From positions 124,001-188,000 of the forward strand of contig NZ_VOLT01000001.1 of NCBI RefSeq assembly GCF_007954275.1: a stretch of 64,000 bases of DNA. Direction: 5' to 3'. The notes below the pieces were generated by a model. The model saw only the letters and a list, made by a program, of their open reading frames with translations, was not told the origin of the DNA and did no database searches. The position numbers and the translations under genes were made by a program. Every line of letters starts with the position of its first letter. The stretch's first letter is position 1. This document shows, one piece after another, positions 28,676 through 38,854 of the stretch. The DNA comes from Colwellia demingiae (lineage in GTDB: Bacteria > Pseudomonadota > Gammaproteobacteria > Enterobacterales > Alteromonadaceae).

Positions 28676-31105
28676 GTGGATATTATTATTTGGTTATTTG
28701 CCGCACTATCTCTAACTTGGTTTATGAGCTATACGAGGGCATCATTATCAAGTTTTACCTTATGTTTTGCCGCTCTAATGGCGTTAGGGTCTTTATTTAA
28801 CATCATTGGCATAGTTTCTTGGTTACTTTTTGCTGTCATAGCCTTGCCGATAAATATTGATACTATTCGTCAGCAGTTTATTAGTATGCCTTTATTGGCT
28901 ATTTTTAAAAAAATAATGCCGAAAATGTCTTCAACAGAACAAGAAGCTATCGATGCTGGTACCACTTGGTTCGATGCTGATTTATTTCGTGGTGATCCTG
29001 ACTGGCAGAAACTTCACAATTACCCTCGTCCTAGATTAAGTTCTCAAGAAAAAGCATTCTTAGATGGACCTGTCGAACAAGTTTGTGCCATGGTTAATGA
29101 TTGGCATATTACGCATGAAATAGCTGATCTTCCACCAGAAATATGGCAATTTTTAAAAGAAAACAAATTTTTTGCCATGATCATTAAAAAGCAATATGGA
29201 GGATTAGAATTTTCAGCTTATGCCCAATCTCGAGTATTACAAAAACTAACTGGCGTAAGCTCTGTTTTAGCCAGTACCGTTGGTGTGCCAAATTCATTAG
29301 GTCCTGGTGAATTATTACAAGAATATGGTACCAAAGAACAACAGGATTATTACTTACCTCGCCTAGCCAAAGGTGAAGAAATACCTTGTTTTGCGCTAAC
29401 AAGTCCAGAGGCAGGATCCGACGCAGGATCTATCCCTGATTATGGTGTTATATGTCATGGACAATTTAAGGGTGAAGATGTATTAGGGATGAAACTGACA
29501 TGGGATAAACGTTACATCACCCTTGCCCCTATTGCTACTGTGTTAGGATTAGCCTTTAAATTACAAGACCCCGATAATCTTCTCTCTGAGCAAGAAGACT
29601 TAGGTATTACTTGTGCTCTTATTCCAACAGATTTATCCGGTATTACCATTGGCCGCAGGCATTTTCCCCTAAACATTCCTTTTCAAAATGGCCCCACGCA
29701 GGGTAATGACGTTTTTGTACCGTTAGATTTTATTATTGGTGGTCCTGATATGGCCGGCCAAGGTTGGCGGATGTTAGTAGAGTGTTTATCTGTTGGACGC
29801 GCGATCACATTACCTTCAAATAGCACTGGTGGTGTCAAAACTGCAGCATTAGCTACAGGTGCATATAGCCGTATAAGACGCCAATTTAAGATGCCAATAG
29901 GTAAAATGGAGGGTATCGAAGAGCCACTTGCCCGTATCGGTGCTAATGCCTATTTAATGGACGCTGTCACAACTATGTCTACAGGTGCAATCGACTTGGG
30001 GGAAAAACCTTCTGTCATATCAGCCATCGCTAAATACCATCTCACCGAAAAAATGCGCTCTTCGATTATTGATGCGATGGATATTCATGGTGGGAAAGGC
30101 ATCTGCATGGGACCGAATAATTATCTAGCGCGTGGTTACCAAGGTGCGCCTATTGCCGTGACAGTTGAAGGTGCCAATATTCTTACCCGCAGTATGATAA
30201 TTTATGGCCAAGGCGCCATCCGTTGCCATCCGTACGTATTAGCAGAGTTAGAAGCAGCAAATAATAGCGATAATGAACAAGCGCTCAATGATTTTGACCA
30301 TGCCCTTTTTGGTCATATAGGTTTTAGCATCAGTAATATGAGCCGTAGTTTATGGTGCTCAATTACTGGTTCACGTTTCTTAGGCAGTCCATATGATGAT
30401 GAGACTCGACGATATTATCAATTACTCACGCGCTTTAGTGCCAACCTAGCCATGCTTTCAGATATTTCTATGTTATCACTTGGTGCAGATTTAAAACGTA
30501 AAGAGCGAATTTCAGCAAGGTTAGGCGATGTGCTAAGTCAGCTGTACTTAGCCAGCGCGACCTTGAAGCGTTATAATGATGAAGGTAGAAATACTACTGA
30601 TTTTCCGCTAGTACAATGGGCCGTTGAGGATTGCCTTTACAATATTCAACATGCTATTGATGAATTGATTAGTAATTTTCCTAACAAAATTGTAGGAAAA
30701 GTATTACGCGTGATCATCTTCCCTCTAGGAACTTGGTTAAAAAAACCTAACGATGAAACATCACATAAAGTAGCACAATTATTACAAACCCCTTGTGCTA
30801 CCCGTACTCGTTTAGGACAAGGACAGTACTTAACTCGCGATGGCAATAATATTTTTGGTAAATTAGAACAAGTACTTGAAGACATCATTAATTGCGAGCC
30901 AATTTATGAAAAAATTTGTTTGAAATTAAATCAAAAACTACCTTTTTATCATCTCGATATAGTAGCAGAACTAGGTCTTAGTAATAATATCATTTCAAAA
31001 GCAGAGGCTGAGTTATTAACCACTGCCGAGGTTGGTCGTCAGTGGGTGATTGCCGTTGATGATTTTGATAATAAGGATATGACGGCATCCTCAAGTAGTG
31101 CATAG
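28676..31105 (+). CDS. fadE: Acyl-CoA dehydrogenase FadE
   Basis: First step of fatty-acid beta-oxidation: FAD-dependent oxidation of acyl-CoA to trans-2-enoyl-CoA. At 809 residues it has the long FadE architecture. The N-terminus has two hydrophobic segments ([17 protein letters not shown] and the region around residues 30-60) for membrane association. The acyl-CoA dehydrogenase core follows ([39 protein letters not shown]), then the C-terminal FadE-specific domain. The start is GTG after AAAGGAAA. A TetR regulator and another acyl-CoA dehydrogenase lie directly downstream. Confidence 0.94.
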   Translation: MDIIIWLFAALSLTWFMSYTRASLSSFTLCFAALMALGSLFNIIGIVSWLLFAVIALPINIDTIRQQFISMPLLAIFKKIMPKMSSTEQEAIDAGTTWFDADLFRGDPDWQKLHNYPRPRLSSQEKAFLDGPVEQVCAMVNDWHITHEIADLPPEIWQFLKENKFFAMIIKKQYGGLEFSAYAQSRVLQKLTGVSSVLASTVGVPNSLGPGELLQEYGTKEQQDYYLPRLAKGEEIPCFALTSPEAGSDAGSIPDYGVICHGQFKGEDVLGMKLTWDKRYITLAPIATVLGLAFKLQDPDNLLSEQEDLGITCALIPTDLSGITIGRRHFPLNIPFQNGPTQGNDVFVPLDFIIGGPDMAGQGWRMLVECLSVGRAITLPSNSTGGVKTAALATGAYSRIRRQFKMPIGKMEGIEEPLARIGANAYLMDAVTTMSTGAIDLGEKPSVISAIAKYHLTEKMRSSIIDAMDIHGGKGICMGPNNYLARGYQGAPIAVTVEGANILTRSMIIYGQGAIRCHPYVLAELEAANNSDNEQALNDFDHALFGHIGFSISNMSRSLWCSITGSRFLGSPYDDETRRYYQLLTRFSANLAMLSDISMLSLGADLKRKERISARLGDVLSQLYLASATLKRYNDEGRNTTDFPLVQWAVEDCLYNIQHAIDELISNFPNKIVGKVLRVIIFPLGTWLKKPNDETSHKVAQLLQTPCATRTRLGQGQYLTRDGNNIFGKLEQVLEDIINCEPIYEKICLKLNQKLPFYHLDIVAELGLSNNIISKAEAELLTTAEVGRQWVIAVDDFDNKDMTASSSSA

Positions 31106-31276
31106 CTTTATCACTGTAGAGAGCCCTTACAATTAATTAGGTGACATTCTTGCCTTTACACTAATTAACTTATTTAGTGCTAAAGGCAAATAAATTCATT
31201 TTCATTATCATTATCATCATTAGTTAATAAGATGTTACGATTAGGTTAACAGTATAATAATGAAATAGAGTACAAG

Positions 31277-31963
31277 ATGCCCGTAGTAGACATAAACACC
31301 CAAAAACTGGCTGAAAATGAATTACCAATAAAACGCTTTTCCAAAGGCGAAATAACCCGTGAGAAGATCCTTATCGCGGCAATTGAAGTTTTAGCGCTCA
31401 ATGGCATTAAAGGTACTACCCATCGTGCCATTGCCAGCCACGCTGACTTACAATTATCATTAACGACCTATTATTTTAAAGATATTCAAGAGCTTATTCA
31501 TCACGCTTTTAGGTTAAACTCCGAACGTATTTTATCCCGTACAGATACTTTCTTAGAAGCTGCATTTATAGTGCTCACCGACATAGAAAAAAGTGAGTTA
31601 AGAAAAACGATAGTGAAAGAAAAATTGTGCTTAAAATTAAGTAAAATGGCCTGTGAACATTTAATCGAAAATATTAAACATCAAGCTATTTCATTGGCTG
31701 TAGAGCAATTGATGCTGACCGAGATTCAAGTAACGCCGGTATTACGTGTACTTGTTCATGAGCATGAATCAGTACAACTATTACCTTACGAGCAACTATG
31801 CCAATTCTTCAACAAAATTAACCCTCAGCTTGATGCTAAAATAATGTATACCGTATTCTCTCAACTTCAATATGGTCAGCTCACAAAGCAAATAAGTATA
31901 GATAGTGAGTTAATTGAACAAACAACACGCAGAATTATTGCTTGGGTTATGTCGGTAAAATAA
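31277..31963 (+). CDS. TetR family transcriptional regulator
   Basis: A 228-residue regulator. The helix-turn-helix is in residues about 25-75 (TREKILIAAIEVLALNGIKGTTHRAIASHADLQLSLTTYYF in overlapping view: a TetR_N domain with TTHRAIA as helix 2 and LSLTTYYFKD as the recognition helix). The rest is a helical ligand domain. Position between two acyl-CoA dehydrogenase genes suggests control of fatty-acid degradation, like PsrA or FadR of the TetR type, but no operator was seen. It ends at its own terminator. Confidence 0.85.
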   Translation: MPVVDINTQKLAENELPIKRFSKGEITREKILIAAIEVLALNGIKGTTHRAIASHADLQLSLTTYYFKDIQELIHHAFRLNSERILSRTDTFLEAAFIVLTDIEKSELRKTIVKEKLCLKLSKMACEHLIENIKHQAISLAVEQLMLTEIQVTPVLRVLVHEHESVQLLPYEQLCQFFNKINPQLDAKIMYTVFSQLQYGQLTKQISIDSELIEQTTRRIIAWVMSVK

Positions 31964-31966
31964 AAA

Positions 31967-31999
31967 CAAAAATGCACGGTTAAAACCGTGCATTTTTTA
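31967..31999. terminator. Bidirectional terminator after the TetR gene
   Basis: A stem of 7 bp GC-rich core (31974-31980 with 31985-31991), extended by A-T pairs, with a 4-base loop, A-run left and T-run right. It separates the TetR gene from the convergent acyl-CoA dehydrogenase gene. Confidence 0.9.
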
Positions 32000-32027
32000 T
32001 ATTAACGCTTACTAGTTTTCTTTAATA

Positions 32028-33848
32028 TTAAAGAAAAGACATTAGCTCTTGATCCAGTTGCATTAAGCTTTTTGGATCAGCCATCATAGTTTTTGCTAAA
32101 GATTTTGTTCTAGGTAACATACGTTCAAAATAAAACTCAGCTGTTTTAATTTTCGCACGATAGAAGTCACGATTTTCGACATCCCCAGCTAATTTTTCAT
32201 AGGCAGATTGTGCCATTTGTGCCCAAAAATAAGCCATAACGACATAACCAGAGTACATTAGGAAGTCCACAGAAGCTGAGCCAACAACATCTCTATCCGA
32301 CTTAGCTTTAAGACCTAGACGTACTGAGTACTGTTGCCAATTAGCAATAGACTTACTTAACGGCCAAATAAAGCGATTCATTTGACGTTTATGCGGATTA
32401 TTCGAAATTAAACTATTATTTTTACAAAAACCGAGTACTTCTTTAGAGAATTCATTTAAAGACTTACCACGCGTCATTAATATCTTTCGGCCTAATAAAT
32501 CTAGTGCTTGTATTCCGGTAGTACCTTCATAAAGTGTAGAGATTCTTACATCTCGCACTATTTGCTCCATGCCCCATTCTTTTATGTAACCATGACCACC
32601 AAATATTTGTAAACCATGATTAGCACTTTCAGAGCCAAGTTCAGTTAGAAAAGCTTTTAATATCGGTGTTATAAAACCTAAACGATCATCTGCAGCTTGA
32701 CGCTCTTCTTCTGTTTTTGCCATAGATATATCATCAACGATTTTGGCGGTGTAATAAATCATCGCCCTACCGCCTTCTGAAATCGCTTTCTGTGTCATCA
32801 GCATTTTACGTACATCTGGATGAACAATAATTGGATCCGCAACTTTTTCAGGATGTTTTTTACCCGTTAAAGAACGCATAGATAAACGCTCTTTCGCATA
32901 AATCAATGAGTTTTGGAAAGCAAGTTCTGATGAACAAACACCTTGTAACGCTGTACCAAGACGTGCGGTATTCATAAAGGTGAACATACATTCTAAACCT
33001 TTATTTTCAGGGCCTATAAGCTCACCTACGGCATTGTCAAAATTAAGCACCGCTGTTGCAGACGCTTTAATACCCATTTTGTCTTCTATTGAACCACAGA
33101 CAACATTGTTTCTATCACCTAACGTACCGTCTTGACTAGCTTTTACCTTCGGTACAATAAATAATGAAATACCACGAGTACCCTTGGGTGCATCAGGTAA
33201 TCTTGCGAGTACAATATGGATAATATTATCTGTTAAGTCATGCTCACCCGCAGAAATAAATATTTTCGTTCCGGTGATATTATAAGTACCGTCGCCGTTT
33301 GGCTCTGCCTTCGTGGTAACCTGCCCCAAATCAGTACCACATTGAGGTTCAGTTAAACACATTGTACCAGTCCAAGTACCCTCAATTAAGCGCGTTAAAT
33401 ACAGCTCTTTTTGCTTTTCGTTTCCGTGGGTATCAATGGTATTCATTGCACCATGACTTAAGCCTGGGTACATTGCCCAAGACCAGTTGGCTGTACCTGT
33501 CATTTCTGATTGAACCAGTCCTAATGAAGGTGGTAACCCTTGGCCGCCATGTTCTAAGGGATGTGATAATGCAGACCAACCACCGTCAACATATTGTTGA
33601 TAAGCTTCTTTAAAGCCTTTTGGTGTTATTACTTTGCCATTATCAAACGTACATCCCTCTTTATCACCACTTTGGTATAAAGGCAGTAGTTCATTTTCAC
33701 AGAATTTTGCACACTCTTGTAGAATTGCATCAACTAAATCAGGAGTGGCTTCTTCAAATTCTTCATGTTTTTTATAATGATCGTAATAATTGAAAACATC
33801 TTCAATCAAAAATTTAATATCGGCTATCGGTGCTTTATAACTTAGCAT
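32028..33848 (-). CDS. Acyl-CoA dehydrogenase with C-terminal extension
   Basis: A 606-residue FAD enzyme of the large acyl-CoA dehydrogenase subgroup (AcdA/DmdC-like), distinct from FadE. The start MLSYKAPIADIKFLIEDVF is characteristic of this group. The core shows MCLTEPQCGTDLGQV, KIFISAGEHDL, and the C-terminal QIFGGHGYIKEWGMEQIVRD and LYEGTTGIQALDLLGRK. About 120 extra residues at the C-terminus form the group's added domain. The substrate cannot be told from sequence; medium or long acyl-CoA, or methylmercaptopropionyl-CoA, are possible. GGAG precedes the ATG. Confidence 0.9.
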   Translation of the reverse strand: MLSYKAPIADIKFLIEDVFNYYDHYKKHEEFEEATPDLVDAILQECAKFCENELLPLYQSGDKEGCTFDNGKVITPKGFKEAYQQYVDGGWSALSHPLEHGGQGLPPSLGLVQSEMTGTANWSWAMYPGLSHGAMNTIDTHGNEKQKELYLTRLIEGTWTGTMCLTEPQCGTDLGQVTTKAEPNGDGTYNITGTKIFISAGEHDLTDNIIHIVLARLPDAPKGTRGISLFIVPKVKASQDGTLGDRNNVVCGSIEDKMGIKASATAVLNFDNAVGELIGPENKGLECMFTFMNTARLGTALQGVCSSELAFQNSLIYAKERLSMRSLTGKKHPEKVADPIIVHPDVRKMLMTQKAISEGGRAMIYYTAKIVDDISMAKTEEERQAADDRLGFITPILKAFLTELGSESANHGLQIFGGHGYIKEWGMEQIVRDVRISTLYEGTTGIQALDLLGRKILMTRGKSLNEFSKEVLGFCKNNSLISNNPHKRQMNRFIWPLSKSIANWQQYSVRLGLKAKSDRDVVGSASVDFLMYSGYVVMAYFWAQMAQSAYEKLAGDVENRDFYRAKIKTAEFYFERMLPRTKSLAKTMMADPKSLMQLDQELMSFL

Positions 33849-34391
33849 TGTTTACTCCACAACTTTAATGTTCTACTTATAATTATATAAGTAGATTAAA
33901 GCACTGGTCATACCACTAATTCAAGCGTTTTTTGTGTTTTTATTTAAGTCGTTGAATATATTAAAAATAAATAAATATCATTAGTGTTTTTTAATAGATT
34001 AAAGATACTTTATTACTGTAGATCATAAGTAAATGGCCATTAATTCAAGAGTTTTAGTTTAATGGGAGTTGTTTGATCAGATCGCAATATACTTATTTTT
34101 TAACTTTAAGAGAAAGTAAAAAATTAAGTTAGTTAATTAAACTCACAGAATTCGACAAGAATCAGCTTTGAAATACGAGGCGATTGATAAAGAGAAAGGT
34201 GGCATTAGATATGACAGTAGAGTATTCAGTAAAACAGAGTGTGGCTTAGTTTCAATTTTATATAGCTAAAAGGTTTTAAGGTTTTAAATAAAATAATTTT
34301 AAGGGAAATAAATAGAGAGGTTATATCAAGTGGATTGATAAAGTATTGAAGATAATATTTAAGATGAAATATTCATATATTTGAACAAAGT
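33849..34391. other. Intergenic stretch between the dehydrogenase gene and the tRNA array
   Basis: About 540 AT-rich bases with no gene that I can support. The promoter of the leftward dehydrogenase gene must lie near its right side of the gene start (33.85-34.1 kb). No clean terminator for the tRNA array was seen just left of it. Confidence 0.45.
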
Positions 34392-34468
34392 TGGCGGAGT
34401 GGACGGGACTCGAACCCGCGACCCCCGGCGTGACAGGCCGGTATTCTAACCAACTGAACTACCACTCC
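34392..34468 (-). tRNA. tRNA-Asp (GTC), fourth in transcription order
   Basis: The minus strand reads GGAGTGG at the acceptor 5' side, anticodon loop CTGTCAC with anticodon GTC, T-loop GGGTTCGAGTCCC and encoded GCCA end, 77 bases in all. All four stems of the cloverleaf close. It is identical over its mature length to the three copies upstream. Confidence 0.98.
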
Positions 34469-34584
34469 GCGATCTTTGTTTACAAGTCATATTAACTGAA
34501 CGTCGTTCAATAATTATAACCTTTTACTACGTAAATTTTAGCAGGACTTACAACCTGCATCAACTATGATGATTTTAACAAAAT

Positions 34585-34661
34585 TGGCGGAGTGGACGGG
34601 ACTCGAACCCGCGACCCCCGGCGTGACAGGCCGGTATTCTAACCAACTGAACTACCACTCC
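34585..34661 (-). tRNA. tRNA-Asp (GTC), third in transcription order
   Basis: A 77-base copy identical to its neighbours, with anticodon GTC and encoded CCA. It is separated by 116 bases from the copy on its left and by 66 bases from the copy on its right. Confidence 0.98.
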
Positions 34662-34727
34662 GCTGTATTTCGTTTTGAGTTTTTATCGAAGCTCTCTTCG
34701 CATCAACTATGATGATTTTAACAAAAT

Positions 34728-34804
34728 TGGCGGAGTGGACGGGACTCGAACCCGCGACCCCCGGCGTGACAGGCCGGTATTCTAACCAACTGAACTACCA
34801 CTCC
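34728..34804 (-). tRNA. tRNA-Asp (GTC), second in transcription order
   Basis: A 77-base copy identical to its neighbours, with anticodon GTC and encoded CCA. It is flanked on both sides by nearly identical 66-base spacers, which indicates recent tandem duplication with a 143-bp period. Confidence 0.98.
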
Positions 34805-34870
34805 GCTGTATTTCATTTTGAGTTTTTAACGAAGCTCTCTTCGCATCAATTATGATGATTTTAACAAAAT

Positions 34871-34947
34871 TGGCGGAGTGGACGGGACTCGAACCCGCGA
34901 CCCCCGGCGTGACAGGCCGGTATTCTAACCAACTGAACTACCACTCC
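34871..34947 (-). tRNA. tRNA-Asp (GTC), first in transcription order
   Basis: A 77-base copy with anticodon GTC and encoded CCA, nearest the promoter. The base pair just outside the acceptor stem differs from the other copies (GT rather than GC before the mature 5' end). Confidence 0.98.
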
Positions 34948-34992
34948 ACGATCTTTTGTCTACATCAACAACATGTCGTTGAATGCGGCGAG

Positions 34993-35021
34993 ATAATACG
35001 GTTATGACGCGGCGCAGTCAA
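34993..35021 (-). promoter_or_regulatory. Stable-RNA-type promoter for the tRNA-Asp array
   Basis: On the minus strand TTGACT (35021-35016) and TATTAT (34998-34993) are separated by exactly 17 bases. A GC-rich discriminator (CTCGCCGC) follows, typical of stringently controlled tRNA and rRNA promoters. The predicted start is about 40 bases before the first tRNA. Confidence 0.8.
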
Positions 35022-35059
35022 CCACTTTTTTAATATAAATCACTGCTTGAACATTTGAC

Positions 35060-35103
35060 GAGCAATACGATGAAAATCCAAGCTTATTTTCATCGTTTTG
35101 CTC
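35060..35103. other. Long 18-bp stem-loop
   Basis: Bases 35060-35077 pair with 35086-35103 over 18 bp with one mismatch around an 8-base loop. No T-run follows on either strand. It lies 26 bases past the stop of the TIGR03503-like gene, upstream of the tRNA promoter, so it may protect or end the leftward dnaQ-operon transcript. Confidence 0.65.
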
Positions 35104-35128
35104 AATATATTTGCATATAGTTATAAAT

Positions 35129-36496
35129 TTATTTACTTTTTGTTTTTTTGCGCCGTAAAGTAAAAAACAAAACAACAGCAATTAGGATAATGACACTATT
35201 ACCAGCGGCGATAATTATAATAGTTTCTTTATCTTCTGCATCTTGTGCTTGTTGTTGTACCAACATAGCCTCTTCGCGTTCTTGTTCTGCTTTAACACGT
35301 AATTCATCGGCAGTTTCATTTATTGTAACTGTTCCATCAGCATTCACGTCACCAGCGGTATTAAGCAGGTAATTATTTTCTTCTACATTAAAACTGAATT
35401 CTGGTACTACTAGACGAAACTCTCGTCCTGAAATGGTTTTACCAAAGGCACTGACATTTACTCGATATATACCAGGCTCTGTATTAGTAATAGTGGTAGT
35501 TCTACTTTCCCCACTTTCTTCCATAATAGAAAAAGGTTTAGTTTGCCTGTCTGGAAAGGTCAACTTGCCTTGGAACACAAGACTGTTAGGGTCTACATGA
35601 CTAGGATCTATAGCTAAGAGCAATTGATGAGGTTTGTCCGGGTCTTCAGATTTAACAACACTGAGTTCAACCGGTATCTTATGTAATAAGATTGGTGTCT
35701 GTCTCAGTTCACGCGTTGTCATCGGCAGTTTTACCAAGTAAACGGGCTGCCACTCTCCTGGGGCAAAATCTAGGATAAATTCCCCCGTAAAGGTATTGTC
35801 GTTGGCATATTCGTCTAAGCCATGACCATCATCACGAAAAGAAGTGACTTTAATAGCATCAGCGCCAAAATTTTCGTGATTTGAATTATTGGTGCTGTAA
35901 AAGTTAACATCTAGTTTGACAACATTTTTAAAATATGGACTTTCTATCGCATCATTGCCATTGAACAGTTTACCTTCAACTTTTAGTGTCTCACCCGAAA
36001 ATGCTATATCAGGTAAAGGCTCGACTGCAATTTTTACATCTGAGATTACTAATATCTGACTATTAGGTAAAATATCTCCTACTGCTTGCCAAGGACCCGG
36101 CATAGGCTTTTTAATCTTAATCATGTCAAAAGTACTGTCATCAAACCATTGTACTTTTTCATGATCAAATTGATTAACCCTGATTTTACTACCATCAGGT
36201 CTGATGAGAATAATGGGAGTACTGCCGCTTTTACGATAAAATATTAACGTTATTTCTTCTAAATCTGCATCAAGACGAAAACGGTTATCAAAATACGGTA
36301 TTTGATTAGTTATATTATCTTTTTGATAATATTCAACGGTAGTTTTATTAAGCTTATTATTTTCAGTCTTACTTTCTACATCACTATTAACAAATGCCCA
36401 AGCATTAAATGCAGTAATAAACGTCAACATAAAAACAATCAGCTTTGATGCTTTAATTAATGGTAAGTTAAAACAATGATGCTTATTTATTTCCAA
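35129..36496 (-). CDS. TIGR03503-like envelope protein
   Basis: A 455-residue protein: signal peptide (LIVFMLTFITAFNAWA), a large periplasmic part with beta-rich Ig-like segments, and one C-terminal membrane helix (IIIIAAGNSVIILIAVVLFF) ending in a basic tail RRKKTKSK. This fits the TIGR03503 family of gammaproteobacteria as I recall it; the function is unknown. The start is a TTG inside the last codons of dnaQ (10-base overlap) with a perfect AAGGAGG at SD distance, so translation is probably coupled to dnaQ. Confidence 0.78.
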   Translation of the reverse strand: MEINKHHCFNLPLIKASKLIVFMLTFITAFNAWAFVNSDVESKTENNKLNKTTVEYYQKDNITNQIPYFDNRFRLDADLEEITLIFYRKSGSTPIILIRPDGSKIRVNQFDHEKVQWFDDSTFDMIKIKKPMPGPWQAVGDILPNSQILVISDVKIAVEPLPDIAFSGETLKVEGKLFNGNDAIESPYFKNVVKLDVNFYSTNNSNHENFGADAIKVTSFRDDGHGLDEYANDNTFTGEFILDFAPGEWQPVYLVKLPMTTRELRQTPILLHKIPVELSVVKSEDPDKPHQLLLAIDPSHVDPNSLVFQGKLTFPDRQTKPFSIMEESGESRTTTITNTEPGIYRVNVSAFGKTISGREFRLVVPEFSFNVEENNYLLNTAGDVNADGTVTINETADELRVKAEQEREEAMLVQQQAQDAEDKETIIIIAAGNSVIILIAVVLFFTLRRKKTKSK

Positions 36497-37257
36497 AGTG
36501 GGTCCCCTCCTTTTTTACCGATTACAGCTACTCGCTCTGTATGTGCTTCTAATTCATCGGCCGAAGCAGCAATAATCTTTAATTTATTCCTAGCCGAGGA
36601 TACTCTTCTAATTGCATTAGCATCTGCATTACCGCCCTCACCAGCCGACAAATTGAAACTTGATTGCTTACGCGTCATTTCAATATAGACATATGCCAAT
36701 AATTGCGCATCTATCAAGGCCCCGTGATAGGTACGGTCTACTAACTTGTCTACTCGGTAAAATCTCGCTAAGTAATCTAAAGTTTTTGGAGAGCCCAATT
36801 CATCTTTTGATACTTTCAAGGTATCGGTAATGGTACAGATATCTTCTGTCATAGGGACTTTATCTTGGCTTCGTCCCATTGAATTAAACAAAGAAAACTC
36901 ATGGTCCATAAAACCAACATCAAACTTGGAATTATGTATAACCAGATCTGCACCACGAATGAAATCAATGAACTCATGAACAACTTGAGAAAAAATAGGC
37001 TTGTCATTAAGAAATTCATTAGTTAAACCATGAATATTAATAACTTCTTGATCCATTACAAATACTTGACCACGTTGATCAAGTGGTTTGATATAGGCGT
37101 GATAGGTTCGTCCAGTTAGTTGACGATTTATCATTTCGACACAGCCAATCTCTACAATTCGATGCCCTTCTCTGGGATTGATACCTGTAGTTTCTGTATC
37201 TAAAATGATTAATCTTTTGTCTTTCTCTGAATTTTGAGTATCGGTTATATTATTCAC
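36487..37257 (-). CDS. dnaQ: DNA polymerase III epsilon subunit, proofreading exonuclease
   Basis: 3'-5' DEDDh exonuclease of the replicase. The 256-residue protein shows ExoI (LIILDTETTGI), ExoII (VIHNSKFDVGFMDHEF) and ExoIII (YHGALIDAQLLA) with the catalytic histidine. The C-terminal tail that binds the alpha subunit is present. In many relatives dnaQ is next to rnhA. Here it sits in a leftward group with DUF599 and DUF2919 upstream and the TIGR03503-like gene overlapping its end. Confidence 0.95.
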   Translation of the reverse strand: MNNITDTQNSEKDKRLIILDTETTGINPREGHRIVEIGCVEMINRQLTGRTYHAYIKPLDQRGQVFVMDQEVINIHGLTNEFLNDKPIFSQVVHEFIDFIRGADLVIHNSKFDVGFMDHEFSLFNSMGRSQDKVPMTEDICTITDTLKVSKDELGSPKTLDYLARFYRVDKLVDRTYHGALIDAQLLAYVYIEMTRKQSSFNLSAGEGGNADANAIRRVSSARNKLKIIAASADELEAHTERVAVIGKKGGDPLWK

Positions 37258-37318
37258 TGACGAGCCTTTTCTGTAATATTAGTCACGATTAAATTTTTAT
37301 TTGATGAGCTATTGAGTA

Positions 37319-37822
37319 TCATTTTTCAGGTAACATTTGAGGAAATTCGACCAAGTTAATCTGCATACGTTTACTGGTAAAACATAACCCAATTAATATA
37401 AATACAATAAGTCCTTGGTAAACTAACCATACCATTGAAGTTAATTGCCAGTAGAAAAAACCAATGAGGTTAATGCTCAAATCAAAAATGAGTGCCATCA
37501 CCAACATTGCTCGACAATAAGGCCAAATTACTTTTACCCAATTAGGCGCATTTGGTCGACGTAAACTGATAATAACAACAACACATAAACCAATAATGCC
37601 TGATACTAAGCTAAGAAAAAACAAGCTTGTTTCAGGGTATATCCATTGCATGGTTGACACTCTATCTTTCATATTTGTTACAGACATAAGCCACACTAGA
37701 TAACCACGTAAGACAAATAGCAATACCAAATAAAAACGCTTTGATAACTTTAAGCAATCATATTTATCAAAGTCTTCAATGGAATACTCTTGATATTTTT
37801 TAGGCACTTGGTGTTTTCTCAT
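37319..37822 (-). CDS. DUF2919 family membrane protein
   Basis: A 167-residue protein with about four hydrophobic segments (FYLVLLFVLRGYLVWLMSV, SLFFLSLVSGIIGLCVVVII, AMLVMALIFDLSINLIGFF, MVWLVYQGLIVFILIGLCF). The N-terminal motif YSIEDFDKYDCLKLSKRF is typical of DUF2919 (YfeZ-like) proteins, of unknown function. It overlaps the end of the DUF599 gene by 23 bases, which suggests coupled translation. Confidence 0.8.
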   Translation of the reverse strand: MRKHQVPKKYQEYSIEDFDKYDCLKLSKRFYLVLLFVLRGYLVWLMSVTNMKDRVSTMQWIYPETSLFFLSLVSGIIGLCVVVIISLRRPNAPNWVKVIWPYCRAMLVMALIFDLSINLIGFFYWQLTSMVWLVYQGLIVFILIGLCFTSKRMQINLVEFPQMLPEK

Positions 37823-38534
37823 TTTTTAACTGACGTTCTTGATGTAACAAACTCTGAGCGGCAGTGATAGCTTTAACGGCTTTAGAATTAAACTCCCGAG
37901 TATATAAAGTATAAACAACCCATAAGCTCATAAATATCAGTAAAAATGGATGGAAAAACCAACACATAGCAGCTAATGCAAAGTAATAAGACCTTAATCC
38001 GTAATTATAAGAGTGAGCCGCTTGGTCTTGAACAATGGCCATTTGTTTTGCATAAGCGGTTAAATTCTCATTTTTACCCGAAAGATCAAAAGGCGTGGCA
38101 CCTATCATTACATTCAAAAATCCGTATTGGCGCATCGACCAGGTAAATTGGAAAAAAGAGAGTACAAAAATAAAGGCTAATAAGCTGAGTTTTAGTTGTA
38201 TTGCTAAGTGATTTACCTCTGCCGCAAAAGGTAATGAAGAAATAACTATCTCTAACGTTCCCACTTTGGCAAACAAAGTAAAAATACCGGCAAGGATTAA
38301 CAAGGTGCTAGAAGCAAAAAAAGCAATATTACGTTCTAAGTTGGCTAATAAAGCTGCTTCTGAGACCCTCACTTCACGTGAGATAACCTCATACATCCAA
38401 TGGATTCTATGCTGATGTAATGAGCGTGCAATACAATCCGTTGTTTTCGCTTTTCTTCGTGCAAATACGGTATAGCCATACCAAGTGACAATAAAAACAG
38501 ATAAAGCTAAAATATCGATTAGAGAGAAAGGCAA
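37800..38534 (-). CDS. DUF599 family membrane protein
   Basis: A 244-residue inner-membrane protein with four to five hydrophobic segments. The N-terminal stretch IDILALSVFIVTWYGYTVFARRK, followed by HRIHWMYEVISREVRVSEAALLANLERNIAFFASSTLLIL, matches the DUF599 pattern. Function is unknown. The start is TTG preceded by AAGGAA, with no in-frame ATG nearby. It is the first gene of the leftward DUF599-DUF2919-dnaQ-TIGR03503 group. Confidence 0.82.
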   Translation of the reverse strand: MPFSLIDILALSVFIVTWYGYTVFARRKAKTTDCIARSLHQHRIHWMYEVISREVRVSEAALLANLERNIAFFASSTLLILAGIFTLFAKVGTLEIVISSLPFAAEVNHLAIQLKLSLLAFIFVLSFFQFTWSMRQYGFLNVMIGATPFDLSGKNENLTAYAKQMAIVQDQAAHSYNYGLRSYYFALAAMCWFFHPFLLIFMSLWVVYTLYTREFNSKAVKAITAAQSLLHQERQLKNEKTPSA

Positions 38535-38728
38535 AGTCTATTCCTTAATAGGTAGCGGGGATAACAAAAAATAAGATTATACGCCAACAATTTTTATTGA
38601 CCAACAACTTCATTTGATTCGTAAAATGTATTTTTTAATACTCTTAGCCTCTCAGCTCAGAATAATTCATCTCAGTGCATAACTAACTACTCACTTGAGT
38701 TTTATATGTAATTGAATAACACTGGCAC

Positions 38729-38797
38729 TATACCCGTTCTACTTGAATATGCTCGTTTCAGGAAGTCTCAGCGATTCATAATCAAGTGGAGCGGGGA
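38729..38797. repeat. Truncated relative of the 16.25-kb repeat
   Basis: The sequence TATACCCG...CTACTTGAATATGC, then TCGTTTCAGG and CGATTCATAATCAAG, follows the left part of the 16250-16516 element base for base with many changes. The right arm is missing, so only a decayed left end remains. Confidence 0.65.
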
Positions 38798-38854
38798 TAT
38801 AATAATCTACGCGTTTTGATATTTTAAGAATCATAGCGCAATACAGGAATTTCT

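Noticed and set aside
34392-34947. Regularly spaced identical units that could suggest a CRISPR-like array
   Set aside because: Each unit is a complete tRNA-Asp gene with encoded CCA, and the spacers are copies of each other, not unique.
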